From assembly GCA_021521415.1 (NCBI GenBank), contig JAIQDT010007684.1:34971-98970 (forward strand): a stretch of DNA of 64,000 bases. The letters run 5' to 3'. The translations under genes were made by a program, and so were the position numbers. Below the pieces are notes generated by a model. It was not told the DNA's origin. It did not search any database and saw nothing but the letters and a program-made list of their open reading frames with translations. This stretch comes from Bidens hawaiensis. Lineage: Eukaryota; Streptophyta; Magnoliopsida; Asterales; Asteraceae. Of this stretch, positions 24,050-34,986 are shown one piece after another. Position 1 is the stretch's first letter, and each line of letters opens with the position of its first letter.

Positions 24050-25370
24050 TGATTCAGGAAAGCAGCTAGGGTCGTCTTTCATCATTTATCTCAGCCCCAT
24101 ACTTGAGTATACCATCCATAAACTTTGCCTTATTGTTCAAGGTTCATAACTCTTTGATTTTGGTTTTTAAATAGAAGTGTTTTGCAACTGTATTGAAGAT
24201 TGAATTGTGTATGAGATTGATAGATTTTTGGATGGTTTTAATTATGTTTGTGGTGATTAATATAATGTTTTTATTGAGTATATGCTGAAGTCCAAAAATT
24301 ATGAGTAACTAAACTTGTTAGATCTACCTAGGTTTGATGATTATTGTTTGGTTTTGATGAGTTGATTGGATTGTTTGATCAATATGAGTTGTATTGCTAT
24401 TGAAATTTTGGTTTAATGATGAATTTGGTTGTGTTTAGTGGCTGTGATTTTATTGGTTTTATCTCATAATCTCATACTTCAATTAATTGAATTGGTTTTG
24501 ATTGATAGTTGTATGTTCAATTCATTACTTTGTGTTTAGAGTTTAATTGCGGTAGGATCAACCATAGGGTTTTATTGAGATTGTTAATTGAAATAGGTCA
24601 GCAGGTAAACACCTTCTTAGAGACCGAGATGTGATGGGAAGTAAAGTCGTCTCATAACTTTTACTTGTTAGGATTAGGATTGCGCGAGAGCAGGTTCGGT
24701 TCTTGTCGGGTTTGGGCTTGTGAGCAATTAGTTGGTCTAGTTTGAGTTAAACCAAATTTTTCCTCTATCCTTGGTTGCGTAGTATTCGTTTCCATTAGGG
24801 TGGTGTGTCGGTGAGACCGAGAGGAGAGTCGACATTAGAACACCTTAGCATTTGTTTCCCGGTTTGTTCTTAAAATCAATTAAGTGTAAGTTAGGGTTTG
24901 TTAGTGAGACCGAGAGGTGATCTAGCTTTGTTGAGCGAACCTTGGTTGTAACATCCTTAGATACAGGTGTCGTGAGATCATTCAATCCATTAGCTTGTTA
25001 GACCTTCAATATGATTCTTACCTAGGTAAACGTTTTCTCCATTGCTTCTAACTTTCATTAAGTGTTTCGTCAAGTTCCGTTAGTCTAGTTAATTAATTTA
25101 GTTAGAGTAGTTTAAGTCATGTAGTTTAATTATTAAAAATCAATTTAAAAAATATTATTCTTAGGAAGGTCTTGTGTAGGGTTTAGTGATCATAGGCGTT
25201 TTCACGTGTCCTTGTGTTCGATACTCGGACTTCTTAGGTCTATACTACTCTTGACCGGTACACTTGCCAGTTGTGTGTGGTGTCATTAGGAGTTTCCTGT
25301 TTATAAATTTAAAGCTTAGTTGTGAGTCCCATAGAAAAAGCACTCGTTAGACACACATCATGTTTTTGGC
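24050..25370 (+). repeat. Athila 5' LTR, second segment
   Basis: This resumes the Athila LTR after the Tekay insertion (ggtgattcagg continuing into cagctagggtcg) and matches 31637-32931. It ends acacacatca at 25370, six bases before the tggcgcc primer site. Several gtgagaccgagagg-type short repeats occur in it. No gene is seen. Confidence 0.85.
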
Positions 25371-26128
25371 GCCATTGCCGGGGACACGGTTTAAGGCGTA
25401 TTGAGATGAGAGCAGGTTCGGTTCTTGTCGGGTTTGGGCTTGTGAGCAATTAGTTGGTCTAGTTTGAGTTAAACCAAATTTTTCCTCTATCCTTGGTTGC
25501 GTAGTATTCGTTTCCATTAGGGTGGTGTGTCGGTGAGACCGAGAGGAGAGTCGACATTAGAACACCTTAGCATTTGTTTCCCGGTTTGTTCTTAAAATCA
25601 ATTAAGTGTAAGTTAGGGTTTGTTAGTGAGACCGAGAGGTGATCTAGCTTTGTTGAGCGAACCTTGGTTGTATCATCCTTAGATACAGGTGTCGTGAGAT
25701 CATTCAATCCATTAGCTTGTTAGACCTTCAATATGATTCTTACCTAGGTAAACGTTTTCTCCATTGCTTCTAACTTTCATTAAGTGTTTCGTCAAGTTCC
25801 GTTAGTCTAGTTAATTAATTTAGTTAGAGTAGTTTAAGTCATGTAGTTTAATTATTAAAAATCAATTTAAAAATTATTATTCTTAGGAAGGTCTTGTCTA
25901 GGGTTTAGTGATCATAGGCGTTTTCACGTGTCCTTGTGTTCGATACTCGGACTTCTTAGGTCTATACTACTCTTGACCGGTACACTTGCCGGTTGTGTGT
26001 GGTGTCATTAGGAGTTTCCGGTTTATAAATTTAAAGCTTAGTTGTGAGTCCCATAGAAAAAGCACTCGTTAGACACACATCATGTTTTTGGCGCCATTGC
26101 CGGGGACACGGTTTAAGGCGTATTGAGA
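24686..26128 (+). repeat. Tandem duplication of Athila LTR end plus primer site (722-bp period)
   Basis: The block 24686-25407 (last 685 bp of the LTR plus the primer site and about 20 following bases) is repeated at 25408-26128. About five substitutions and a one-base indel are visible between copies. The element therefore has two LTR-to-primer-site junctions, with primer sites at 25377 and 26099. The 3' LTR has no such duplication. Confidence 0.9.
25377..25394 (+). other. Athila primer-binding site, first copy
   Basis: The 18 bases tggcgccattgccgggga match the primer site typical of Athila/Tat elements, complementary to the 3' end of an Asp tRNA in those families. The second copy is at 26099-26116. 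The assignment rests on recall of the motif. Confidence 0.8.
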
Positions 26129-26314
26129 ACGACTCGAGTTAGGACATACCTTGCTTGCTACTTGTTTTGTTTTTCTTTTGCTTTGTTTAAATAGTTTAGC
26201 TAATTTTAATTTCTTCTGTTTATTTTAATAGTTGTATGTGACGTACTTGATCTTTAGGACCGCCTGAATCTGAGGGATTTTCTGAACCTGAGAGAGAGTT
26301 TCATGAGAGACGTC
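26129..26314 (+). pseudogene. Athila leader and gag N-terminal stub
   Basis: After the second primer site there is a short leader. About 26255-26310 then gives a hydrophilic stretch (G-P-P-E-S-E-G, then E-R-R-R) that looks like the start of an Athila gag. It runs straight into reverse-transcriptase N-terminal sequence near 26315-26325, so nearly all of gag and the protease have been deleted. Confidence 0.5.
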
Positions 26315-28040
26315 GTACCATCTGGAGTATGCATTTTTAGATGAAGAGAGGAAGCTGCCGGTTATTATTGCATTTGCTTTGACGGAGGTCGATAAGAGGA
26401 AGTTGTTTAGGGTCCTACGAGAGCACAAAGAGGTGATTGCATGGAAGATTATCGACATTAAGGGTATCAACCCTTCATTTTACACTCATAAAATCCTCAT
26501 GGAGGATAATTTCAAAATTGTCGTTCAGCCACAAAGGCAGCTTAATCCGACAATGCAAGAGGTTGTAAAGAAGGAGATCATTAAACTTCTTGATGCGGGG
26601 ATCATTTTCCCTATTTCTGATAGCGCTTGGGTAACTCCAGTTCTAGAGGTTCCTAAAAAAGGTGGCATTACTGTCATTACCAATGAGAGGAACAAGCTCA
26701 TTCCCACTAGGACTGTGACTGGATGGAGAGTCTGCATCGACTATCATAGACTGAATGATGCCACCAGGAAAGATCACTTTCCTTTACCCTTCATTGATCA
26801 CATGTTGGAGTGTTTAGCAGGTCAGAAGTACTACTGCTTCTTAGATGGTTTCTCCGGCTATTTTCAGGTTCCCATAGCTCCCGATGATCAGGAGAAAACC
26901 ACTTTTAGCTGCCCTTATGGAACGTTTGCCTATAAACGTATGTCGTTCGGATTGTGTAACGCTCCAGCCACATTCCAGATATGCATGGTGGCTATTTTCC
27001 AGGATATGATCGAGGACTCCATGGAGGTATTCATGGAAGATTTTTCTGTTTTTGGGAGTTCCTTTGATCAATGTTTGTCTAATCTTGAGAGGATGATGTC
27101 CCGCTGCGTTGACACCATCCTAGTTCTTAACTAGGAAAAGTGTCATTTCATGGTTCGCGAGGGCATTGTTCTGGGGCATTGGATTTCGAGTGCGGGGATA
27201 GAGGTTGACCGAGCGAAGGTCGAGACCATTTCTAATCTTCCCCCACCCACTTCTGTGATATCCATCAGTAGTTTTCTAGGTCATGTCGGGTTCTACTGCC
27301 GGTTCATCAAAGATTTTCCTAAGATCGCGAGACCCATGACCAAACTTCTGGGGAAGGATGCTCCATTCGATTTTTCTGAGAAGTTTATCGAGGTGTTTGA
27401 TCTTTTGAAAGACAAACTCGTTAACACCACAATCATGGTTGCTCCCGAAAGGTTGTTACCGTTTGAGTTGATGTGTGTCGTGAGCGACTTCGCAATCAGA
27501 GCGGTTCTAGGACAGCGGAAGGATAAACACTTCCATCCGATTTACTACGCTAGCCGGACCTTAAATGGTGCACAGGAGAGCTATACCACCACCGAGAAAG
27601 AGCTCTTAGCTGTGGTGTTTGCTTTCGATAAATTTAGGTCCTATCTAGTTATGTCCAAGACGATTGTGTACATGGATCATGCTGTTATTCGATATCTCTT
27701 CAGCAAGCAGGATGCTAAGCATCGTCTTATTCGATGGATCCTGTTGCTTCAAGAGTTTGATATTGAGATCCATGATAAATATGGGGGTGAGAATGTGGCG
27801 GCCGATCATCTTTCGCGTCTCGAGGGATCTGAGTTAGGAGATTCGGGGGTCAGGATTGACGATCGTTTTCCGACAGTGAGTCTCATGTTTGTTACAACAC
27901 ATGAGGAAGGTTTTCCATGGTTCGCGGACTTCGCAAACTATCCTGCTGACGGGTACCTCCCGAAGAGGCCTTGCCAGCAAAAGAAGAAACTCTTTACTGA
28001 TGTTAAGTTTTACCTATGGGATGACCCATATCGGTGCTGA
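26315..28040 (+). pseudogene. Athila reverse transcriptase and RNase H (broken)
   Basis: The RT block runs from 26320 to 27134. It contains V-C-I-D-Y-x-x-L-N-D-A-T-R-K-D-H-F-P-L-P-F and F-G-L-C-N-A-P-A-T-F-Q, and the catalytic box reads F-M-E-D where F-M-D-D is expected. An in-frame TAG at 27132 replaces the Trp usually seen before E-K-C-H-F-M. RNase H follows in frame (27150-28040) with Y-Y-A-S-R-T-L-N, T-T-E-K-E-L-L-A and the N-V-A-A-D-H-L-S-R-L end motif, but its C-D-A-S box reads V-V-S-D. The enzyme is not functional. Its place inside the Athila LTR pair fits. Confidence 0.9.
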
Positions 28041-29127
28041 TTAGGAGGTGTGTAGATGCTAAGGAGGGATGGCAGATTCTGATCATTGCAATGTAGGACC
28101 GACAGGATGTCACCACGGTGCGAGTTCGATGGCGAAGAAGGTTTTTGATTCTGGTTTCTATTGGCCTTCGATTTTTAAGGACCCGCACGCGTTTGTGAGG
28201 AGTTGTGATCGTTGCTAGCGTGTCGGCGACATTTCTTCTCGAAACTAAATGCCCCAAAATGCTATTCAGGTTTGTGAGGTTTTTGATGTGTGGGGCATTG
28301 ATTTCATGGGACCATTTCCATCTTCGCGTGGGAACAAGTACATACTCGTGGCCGTCGATTATGTTTCAAAGTGGGTTGAGGCCAAGGCTCTACCCAGGAA
28401 TGATGTCCGAGTGGTAGTCTGTTTTCATAATAGTGTCTTTGCTCGTTTTGGTGTCACGAAAGCCTTGATCAGTGATCAAGGTACTCACTTCTACAACGCG
28501 CAGATGGATAAGGCGTTGCAACGCTATGGGGTCACCCATCGGCTTGCGACCGCCTACCACCCACAGACTAATGGGCAGGTGGAAGTGAGTAATCGGAGAA
28601 TCAAACGTATTCTTGAGAAAATGGTTGGTTCGAATCGTCAGGATTGGTCCGACAAATTAGATGACGCTTTGTGGGCCTTCTGTACAGCCTACGAAACTCT
28701 GACTAGTTCCACACCATTTCGGATGATTTATGGGAAGGCCTGTCATCTTCCTGTTGAGTTGGAGCATTGTGCTTCATGGGCCCTTCATAGGGTTAATCTT
28801 GATTTATCTGTCGCGGAAGGCACTCGGTTCCACCAGTTGCACGAGTTAGAGGAGCTCCGGGATCACGCGTATGCTCAATCAATTAGGTATAAGGAGCAGA
28901 CGAAAGAACTGCATGATAGAAAGCTGAAGGGTAATAAGCAGTTCAAGTGTGGGGATATGGTTTTATTGTATAACTCCCGGTTGAGGTTATTCCCGGGAAA
29001 GTTGAAATCCCGATGGTCGGAACCATTCACGGTCACTGAGGTATTCCCGTATGGCGCTATTGAGATACAAGATCGGAGCGGGAAGTTTAAGGTGAACGGT
29101 CACAGGTTGAAGCATTACATAGGGTAG
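28041..29127 (+). pseudogene. Athila integrase (broken N-terminus, long open core)
   Basis: The zinc-binding end (28041-28248) is present in pieces with frameshifts and a TAG near 28216. From 28249 an open stretch of 292 codons encodes the core: [17 protein letters not shown] and N-G-Q-V-E-V-S-N-R, the D-D-E residues being retained. The C-terminal region ends with the H-R-L-K-H-Y motif usual for Athila. There is no chromodomain, which separates this lineage from the two Tekay copies nearby. Confidence 0.9.
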
Positions 29128-31055
29128 CCGGTAGCTGATCAGACGGTCGAGGTGTTCTACCTTGACTCATTCATCGAGGCGTAGACGTGTTGGATGCATC
29201 ACTCCGGAGACAGCTCGAGTTGTATAGTGTGTATTATGAGTTTCTTTATTATCTATTTTATCTCCTATTTTATTTATTATATTTGTGTTAGTTATAAAAT
29301 AAAAATAATATATACAAAAATAAAAATAATAAAAAAACAAAAAATACAAAAATATGTTTACTTCTTATGTTTTGTTTTCTATTTTGTATGCGGCTACATG
29401 CGAGCGAGTTTGAGTTATAGCAGGTATTATTATGCGCATGGTAGCTCTGATCGCGTTTTGGAACTGGTTCTCCCGAGGTTGCGGTCGCGAATGAAATGTT
29501 ATACGGTCGCTCGATTGATACACGGCTGGTACATATTCTGCATATAAACCAGGGGAATAACCCGTTCTCTGTTTTACTTTTGACTTTTTTAAGTTTTATT
29601 TTTATTTTATTTTATTTCTTTTCCTTGTTCTCATCAAGGACGATTTCGTTCTAAGTGTGGAGATGGGAATTTATTTTACTTAGTTGTAGAAAAAAATTTT
29701 AAAACAAAAACAAAATTTAATAATAACATTTTTGCACTCTTTTGCTAAGAATCATGCCGGTTACTCAAGTTTGAGGGACATATACTTGTATATGTTTGGT
29801 CCTGTTATCAACTTGTAGACATACGGGATAGCCATTTACCTGAAAACTGAAAGTGACTGGGGTGACTGTTGTGTGTTTTGTTCTTCCGCTGAAAATTATG
29901 TCGGCTACTTAAGTTCGAAAGACATATACTTGTATATGTTTGGTCCCGTTATCTTCCTACAGACATACGGGATAGCCATTGACCCGAAAACTGAAAGTGA
30001 TTGGGGCGACTGAATATATAAAAGAAGTTTTAAAGAAAAAATGTCCATTGAAAATTGTTTTTCTTCAACGTTAAGCAGGAAATGATACTATTACCGTTGT
30101 GTTAACGAACTCTCGGAACTTTTGAAATATATAATAATAATAATAATAAAAGAAGAGATGGTTTGCATATCTGATTTGGGATGTGTCAGTATGCCCAACT
30201 AGCTTTGATAGTCCTCTTTAGCAGATTTTATATATCTAATAATGTGAAAACGGTGAAACCGAATTTTGATGCTTAGGGAGGATTACCATAATCTAAAAAC
30301 TTTGAGATGGTAAGACATAGATGCACTCAAACCAGCACACCACCACAGGTCCATCTTATTACGAGCTTAGAAATAGTTATATACTTTATGGTGATGTAAA
30401 AAAATTGAAAAAAAAACAAGTATGTATTGAAAGTGTATTATGAAAAGTTGTTCAAGAAAGCAAATGATTATGAGAAAGTTATGTATTGTAAAATTCCAAA
30501 GAAGCATTCTTTAAAGTTAGTAAAAGAGACCAAAGATGCACATACTAGACGTGACTTAGAGTTTACGTGTTACCAAGGGGATAGTGACTCTGAGGATACA
30601 CTATTGGGGCTCGAAGGTTCTTTGTCAATAAATATCAAATTAGGAATTTATAGGACAAGTCCAATAATATTTAGGAATAGCTCATACGACCTCCACATGA
30701 CCATTCATCCATCAAATTTCACCGAGTGCATCTAATTAGTACCATCAACTAGTCATTGGCTTATGGTGATTTGTCGAACCAGTTTGCTTCGACTCTAGTT
30801 TTTCTAGCTCTCTTTGTCTGAGATGGGGTAGGTGTAGCCTTGATTTTTGACTTTAAAACGCTTAATGCAAAGCAGGGCATGATTGGTTAGTGGCTGAGTT
30901 TAAGTGGACAACAATACCGACAATCACGGTCAATATGTCGAGCTATTTCTTGTTCTTTAGTAATGTTAAATAATCTGGGAGTTTGTTGTTTTTCACTTGG
31001 TTATGATCCTGTGTAGATTTATTTTTTAGGGACGAAAGAGTCTTAAGTGTGGGAT
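29128..31055 (+). other. Athila 3' region, non-coding, with a tandem repeat and one unassigned short frame
   Basis: An A/T-rich, low-complexity stretch (29220-29350) is followed at about 29745-30015 by two copies of a roughly 125-bp unit spaced by about 131 bp (shared cores gacatatacttgtatatg and gacatacgggatagcc). Athila elements often carry an envelope-like frame here. The only open stretch on the plus strand (30427-30735, 102 codons, Lys-rich start) has no recognisable signal peptide or membrane segment, and I do not assign it. The purine-rich aagtgtggga before the LTR is the likely polypurine tract. Confidence 0.65.
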
Positions 31056-31059
31056 TGTT

Positions 31060-32931
31060 TGATGTGTTGTAAAACACACCTATTTTCCGCACGTTTTATC
31101 CTTATTTAATGGCTTAATTATATAATAAATAATTATTTTAAATTTTTTTAGTATGATCTTACAAAGTTATTTATCTTTCATAGGTTGCGGGTTTTATAGA
31201 GGAAAAGAACCGAGTTGTTGCAAGACTTAAAAGGCTTTTTTGATCAATGTTGGAAGAACCAAGATAAAAGCCCGACCCAAGCCCACTAGTGTAAACCCTT
31301 CCATGCATATTATGTATTATACATAAAAAAACAAAAAAAAAACCCTAACATCTACATTTGGCCGTTCGTAAATAGCATAACAAAAAAGGGAGTTGTTGTT
31401 TGTTCTTGGTCGGCTAGCATAGAAGGATTGTTAGATTTAAGGAAAAATAAAGCAATTATAATTTATGAATGGGAATTAATCCCACGGAAGCAAGTGGGAG
31501 CAACGAATTAAGAAGAAACAAAATTAATAACTCAACACACATATAGCATTCCAATCGGCAGCTTTTATCACCAAGAAAAAAAATCAGTTTTTGCATTTGT
31601 TGAGCCAAGGGAAGAAGAAGAGCAGCCAAAGGTGATTCGGGACAGAAGCTAGGGTCGTCTTTCATCATTTATCTCAGCCCCATACTACCATCCATAAACT
31701 TTGCCTTATTGTTCAAGGTTCATAACTCTTTGATTTTGGTTTTTAAATAGAAGTGTTTTGCAACTGTATTGAAGATTGAATTGTGTATGTTCTTGATAGA
31801 TTGTTGGATGGTTATAATTATGTTTGTGGTGATTAATGTAATGTTTATATTGAGTATATGCTGATGTCCAAAAATCATGAGTAGCTAAACTTGTTAGATC
31901 TACCTAGGTTTGATGATTATTGTTAGGTTTTGATGAGTTGATTGGATTGTTTGATCAATATGAGTTGTATTGCTATTGAAAGTTTGGTTTAATGATTAGG
32001 TTGTGTTTAGTGGCTATGAATTTATTGGTTAATCTCATAATCTCCTACTTTGATTAATTGTATTGGTTTTGATTGATAGTTGTATGTTCAATTCTTTACT
32101 TTGTGTTTAGAGTTTAATTGCGGTAGGATCAATCGTAGGGTTTTATTGAGATTGTTAATTGAAATAGGTCAGTGGGTAAACACCTTTTTAGAGACCGAGA
32201 GGTGATAGGAAGTAAAGTCGTCTCATAGCTTTTACTTATTAGATTAGGATTGCGCGAGAGCGGGTTCGGTTCTTGTCGAGTTTGGGCTTGTGAGTGATTA
32301 GTTCGTATAGTTTGAGTTAAACCAAATTGTTCCTCTACCCTTGGTTGTGTAGTATTCATTTCCATTAGGGTCGTGTGTCAGTGAGACCGAGAGGAGAGTC
32401 GACATATTGCACCTTAGCATTCATTTCCTTGTTTGTTCTTAAAATCAATTAAGTGTAAGTTAGGGTTTGTTAGTGAGACCGAGAGGTGATCTAGCTTTCT
32501 TGAGCGATCATTTGTTGTGTCATCCTTAAATAACCGGTGTCGTGAGATCATTCAATACATTAGCTTGTTAGACCTTCAATATGATTCTTACCTAGGTAGA
32601 CGTTTTCTATATTGCATCTAAGTTTCATTAAGTGTTTCGTCAAGTTCTGTCAGTCTAGTTAATTAATTTAGTTAAAGAAATTTGAGTCAAGTAGTTTAAT
32701 TAATAAAAATCAATTTAAAAAAATATTATTCTTAGGAAGGTCATTTCTAGGGTTTAGTGATCATAGGCGTTTTCACATGTCCTTGTGTTCGATACTCGGA
32801 CTTCTTAGGTCTATACTACTCATGACCGGTACAATTGCCGGTTAGGTGTGGTGTCATTAGGAGTTTCCGTTTTATAAATTTAAAGCTTAGTTGTGAGTCC
32901 CATAGAAAAACTATTCGTTAGATACACATCA
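31060..32931 (+). repeat. Athila 3' LTR
   Basis: This 1.87-kb LTR begins about 31056-31060 (tgtttgatgtg or tgatgtg) and ends gatacacatca, followed by the TSD ttgat. It matches the 5' LTR throughout but with numerous substitutions and small indels, implying an old insertion. No coding sequence; short minus-strand open frames (31456-31668, 32129-32365) are chance. Confidence 0.85.
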
Positions 32932-32936
32932 TTGAT

Positions 32937-34430
32937 GAAAGATCATCGTGAGATTGTTACGTCTTAGGAGGGGAGGATTAAAGAACAAGAGGACCTTATT
33001 CTTCAGTTAACTTTTTAAACAATATGCTTTAAAGAACGATGATGCTGCTGGTGCAAGCGGAAGTGAGCCGAAACAAGCTCATGGTTCATCTGCTACAGGT
33101 ACTAGTAGTGGTAGTGGTGCGGGTGATGATCGAAAAATGGTAGTATATCAAGATACTATCAATGTCACGGCAATCGAGTCGATCAAAGGCAACACCATAT
33201 ATTTTTGGATTACAATGAAGGTTTGGTGATGAGTACTGCTAATGCCGATGAGATCGAGGTGGGTGAGTTCGTTGATCATGCCCTATCTCGTGATCAAATT
33301 TCTCTGTTGTTGGGGTTAAACTATGGAGAAATTGATGCATTGGAGGCTGAGAAAGATGTTGAGGTAATTAACGATGAGGAAGTCCTACTTGATACGAGTA
33401 TTCCACATGGGAATACATCGTGTATTTATGAGGACAAGGAGATTGAGATTGAAGATGTGACGGTAGAGGAGTACCCTGATCTTTATACACATTCAAATGT
33501 TGATCAGGGTGTTCCGTTATTTACTGAAGAACATGTCGAAGTTGCCGAAGATCATCTTGAGAAGACGAAAAAGAAGAAAGATAAAGTATTAGCATAGGGA
33601 TCAAGTTCGTTGGATCCTGATGCTGAGGGTTGGTTCGGGGATCGCAACATATCACTAACTTCGAAGACCATTGAAGCTTACATGTATGCTGATCAGGAGC
33701 ACAAGCTAGATGTCAGTGCACGCTCCAAAGAAAATCAGAAGACTACGTTTAAGGTCGTGCAAACCGTCAAAGGTGACATCGTCTCTTAGTTATATGATTC
33801 GGAGTTGCGGGTATGTATTATCAAGTGGGAGAATGGCGTTCAGTATTTTCAATATATTACTAACGTTCTCTCACTGCCGACTTGGGATGTACGAACACTC
33901 GCCAATCGGCCTTTCATTACCCGTGGTGGAAATCAATTAGCAGGATCATTTCACCAATATTTAGTTTTGAGGCCAACCACGGGTTTAAATTTTTTAAGCC
34001 ACATGTGCCAACCAGGAAATATATCGATGAAATTGATCCTCAAACTGGTTGTGAAAGCTCGTGTTGAAATTCAAGCCACCAAAGATGATAAATCGAGTGC
34101 TGGTGAAGACTTTTCTGCAAGATCTTCACCCGTCATTCAATCGTTGTTACTACGACAAACGAACGGGCGAGGAGGTCATTGTTTTGGGAAAAGGGCTGAA
34201 GACTAACTTTATTCAATTCATAGACCCTATGTGGCTTGTTAATTTATCTGAGACAGAAAATGAGGTGTTGTTCGAGAACAAGATCCTTTTCGCAAATCGT
34301 TAAGACTATGACCGGGCTATGCAATTCCAATGCGTTGTTCGTGTTTGTCACACATGTGGGGTTCATAGTTGTGCTGATTGGAAGTCAAAGAGGTTCAAGT
34401 AATTTAAAGACAAAGAGCATGAGATGAGGG
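32937..34430 (+). pseudogene. Inner copia 3' reading frame of unknown function (decayed)
   Basis: Between the Athila TSD and the copia polypurine tract lies about 1.5 kb of coding-like sequence that is not reverse transcriptase or RNase H. The longest open part (33205-33597) is very acidic, with E-V-E-D-x-x-E-E type runs and a Lys cluster at its end. The same frame continues after a TAG at 33595 to about 33787. Shifted pieces follow at 33805-33990 and 34061-34303, and a C-x2-C-x4-C cluster lies at 34346-34372. Just before it is a Ser/Gly-rich linker (33050-33130). I recognise no family. Either an extra 3' frame replaced the pol end, or pol was deleted and only the extra frame remains. It is broken by two or more stops and frameshifts. 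Confidence 0.55.
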
Positions 34431-34432
34431 GG
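34421..34432 (+). other. Inner copia polypurine tract
   Basis: The purine run gagatgaggggg sits directly before the 3' LTR start at 34433, the expected place and composition for plus-strand priming in copia elements. Confidence 0.8.
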
Positions 34433-34981
34433 TGTTTTTTATTGCATAGTTCTGGTTGTCTCGAGTCTTTGTTATCGATTGTAATTTATTATTATTATAA
34501 TGGAAGTGTATTTTGGTAATTACCAAGTCATTCGTTATGGTATGTATGATCATTCTTTAAGCATGTTTAACGAATGAGAGTTTAAATTATGATATGTGTC
34601 CATTCGTTAAGGATGTTTAACGAATGTACCTTAATCATCATTGTTAGGTACCCATTCGTCATGGAATGCTGGCGAATGGGTTATATCGAAAAAGTCATTC
34701 GCTATACCATTATGTACCTTATTGTAATGAAGACGAATGAAGGCCATTCGTCGGCATGTGTAACGAATGGCATTCGTTTTCTATAAATTGTCTTTTCATT
34801 CCTTCATAAGTTAACAAGTGTTTTAACGTATTTTCTCCTAAGCAATTACTCTGCCAATTTGTTTACTCAAACACTTTGTTCACTAATCTATTACATACAT
34901 ATATCAGATAACTAGATTCGATTAATTAATCATTATGAATTGATCAATTAGTTAATTGAAGCTCAATAGATTGTTTCTACA
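34433..34981 (+). repeat. Inner copia 3' LTR
   Basis: This 549-bp LTR starts tgtttttta and ends tttctaca, followed by acaga (TSD). It contains at least ten ATTCGT / ACGAAT units, several in head-to-head pairs such as cattcgttaagg...taacgaatg, upstream of a tctataaat TATA-like box near 34781. It differs from the 5' LTR by many small changes and about 50 bp in length, mostly in the repeat zone. Confidence 0.85.
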
Positions 34982-34986
34982 ACAGA

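Larger units (their letters stand above)
14033..32931 (+). mobile_element. Athila-type Ty3/gypsy element, interrupted, with TSD
   Basis: This element has two LTRs of about 1.9 kb (14033-14599 plus 24050-25370, and about 31060-32931), an Asp-tRNA-type primer site beginning tggcgcc at 25377, and a pol with non-chromovirus Athila features. The flanks are ttgat at 14028-14032 and 32932-32936. Its 5' LTR was later split by a complete Tekay element. The first 20 or so bases of the two LTRs differ clearly, so the exact left end is less sure than the TSD suggests. The LTRs differ at many positions, so this is an old insertion. Most of gag and the protease are missing. Confidence 0.85.

Noticed and set aside
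30427..30735. Possible envelope-like gene of the Athila element
   Set aside because: Only 102 codons, with no signal peptide, no membrane segment and no recognised motif.
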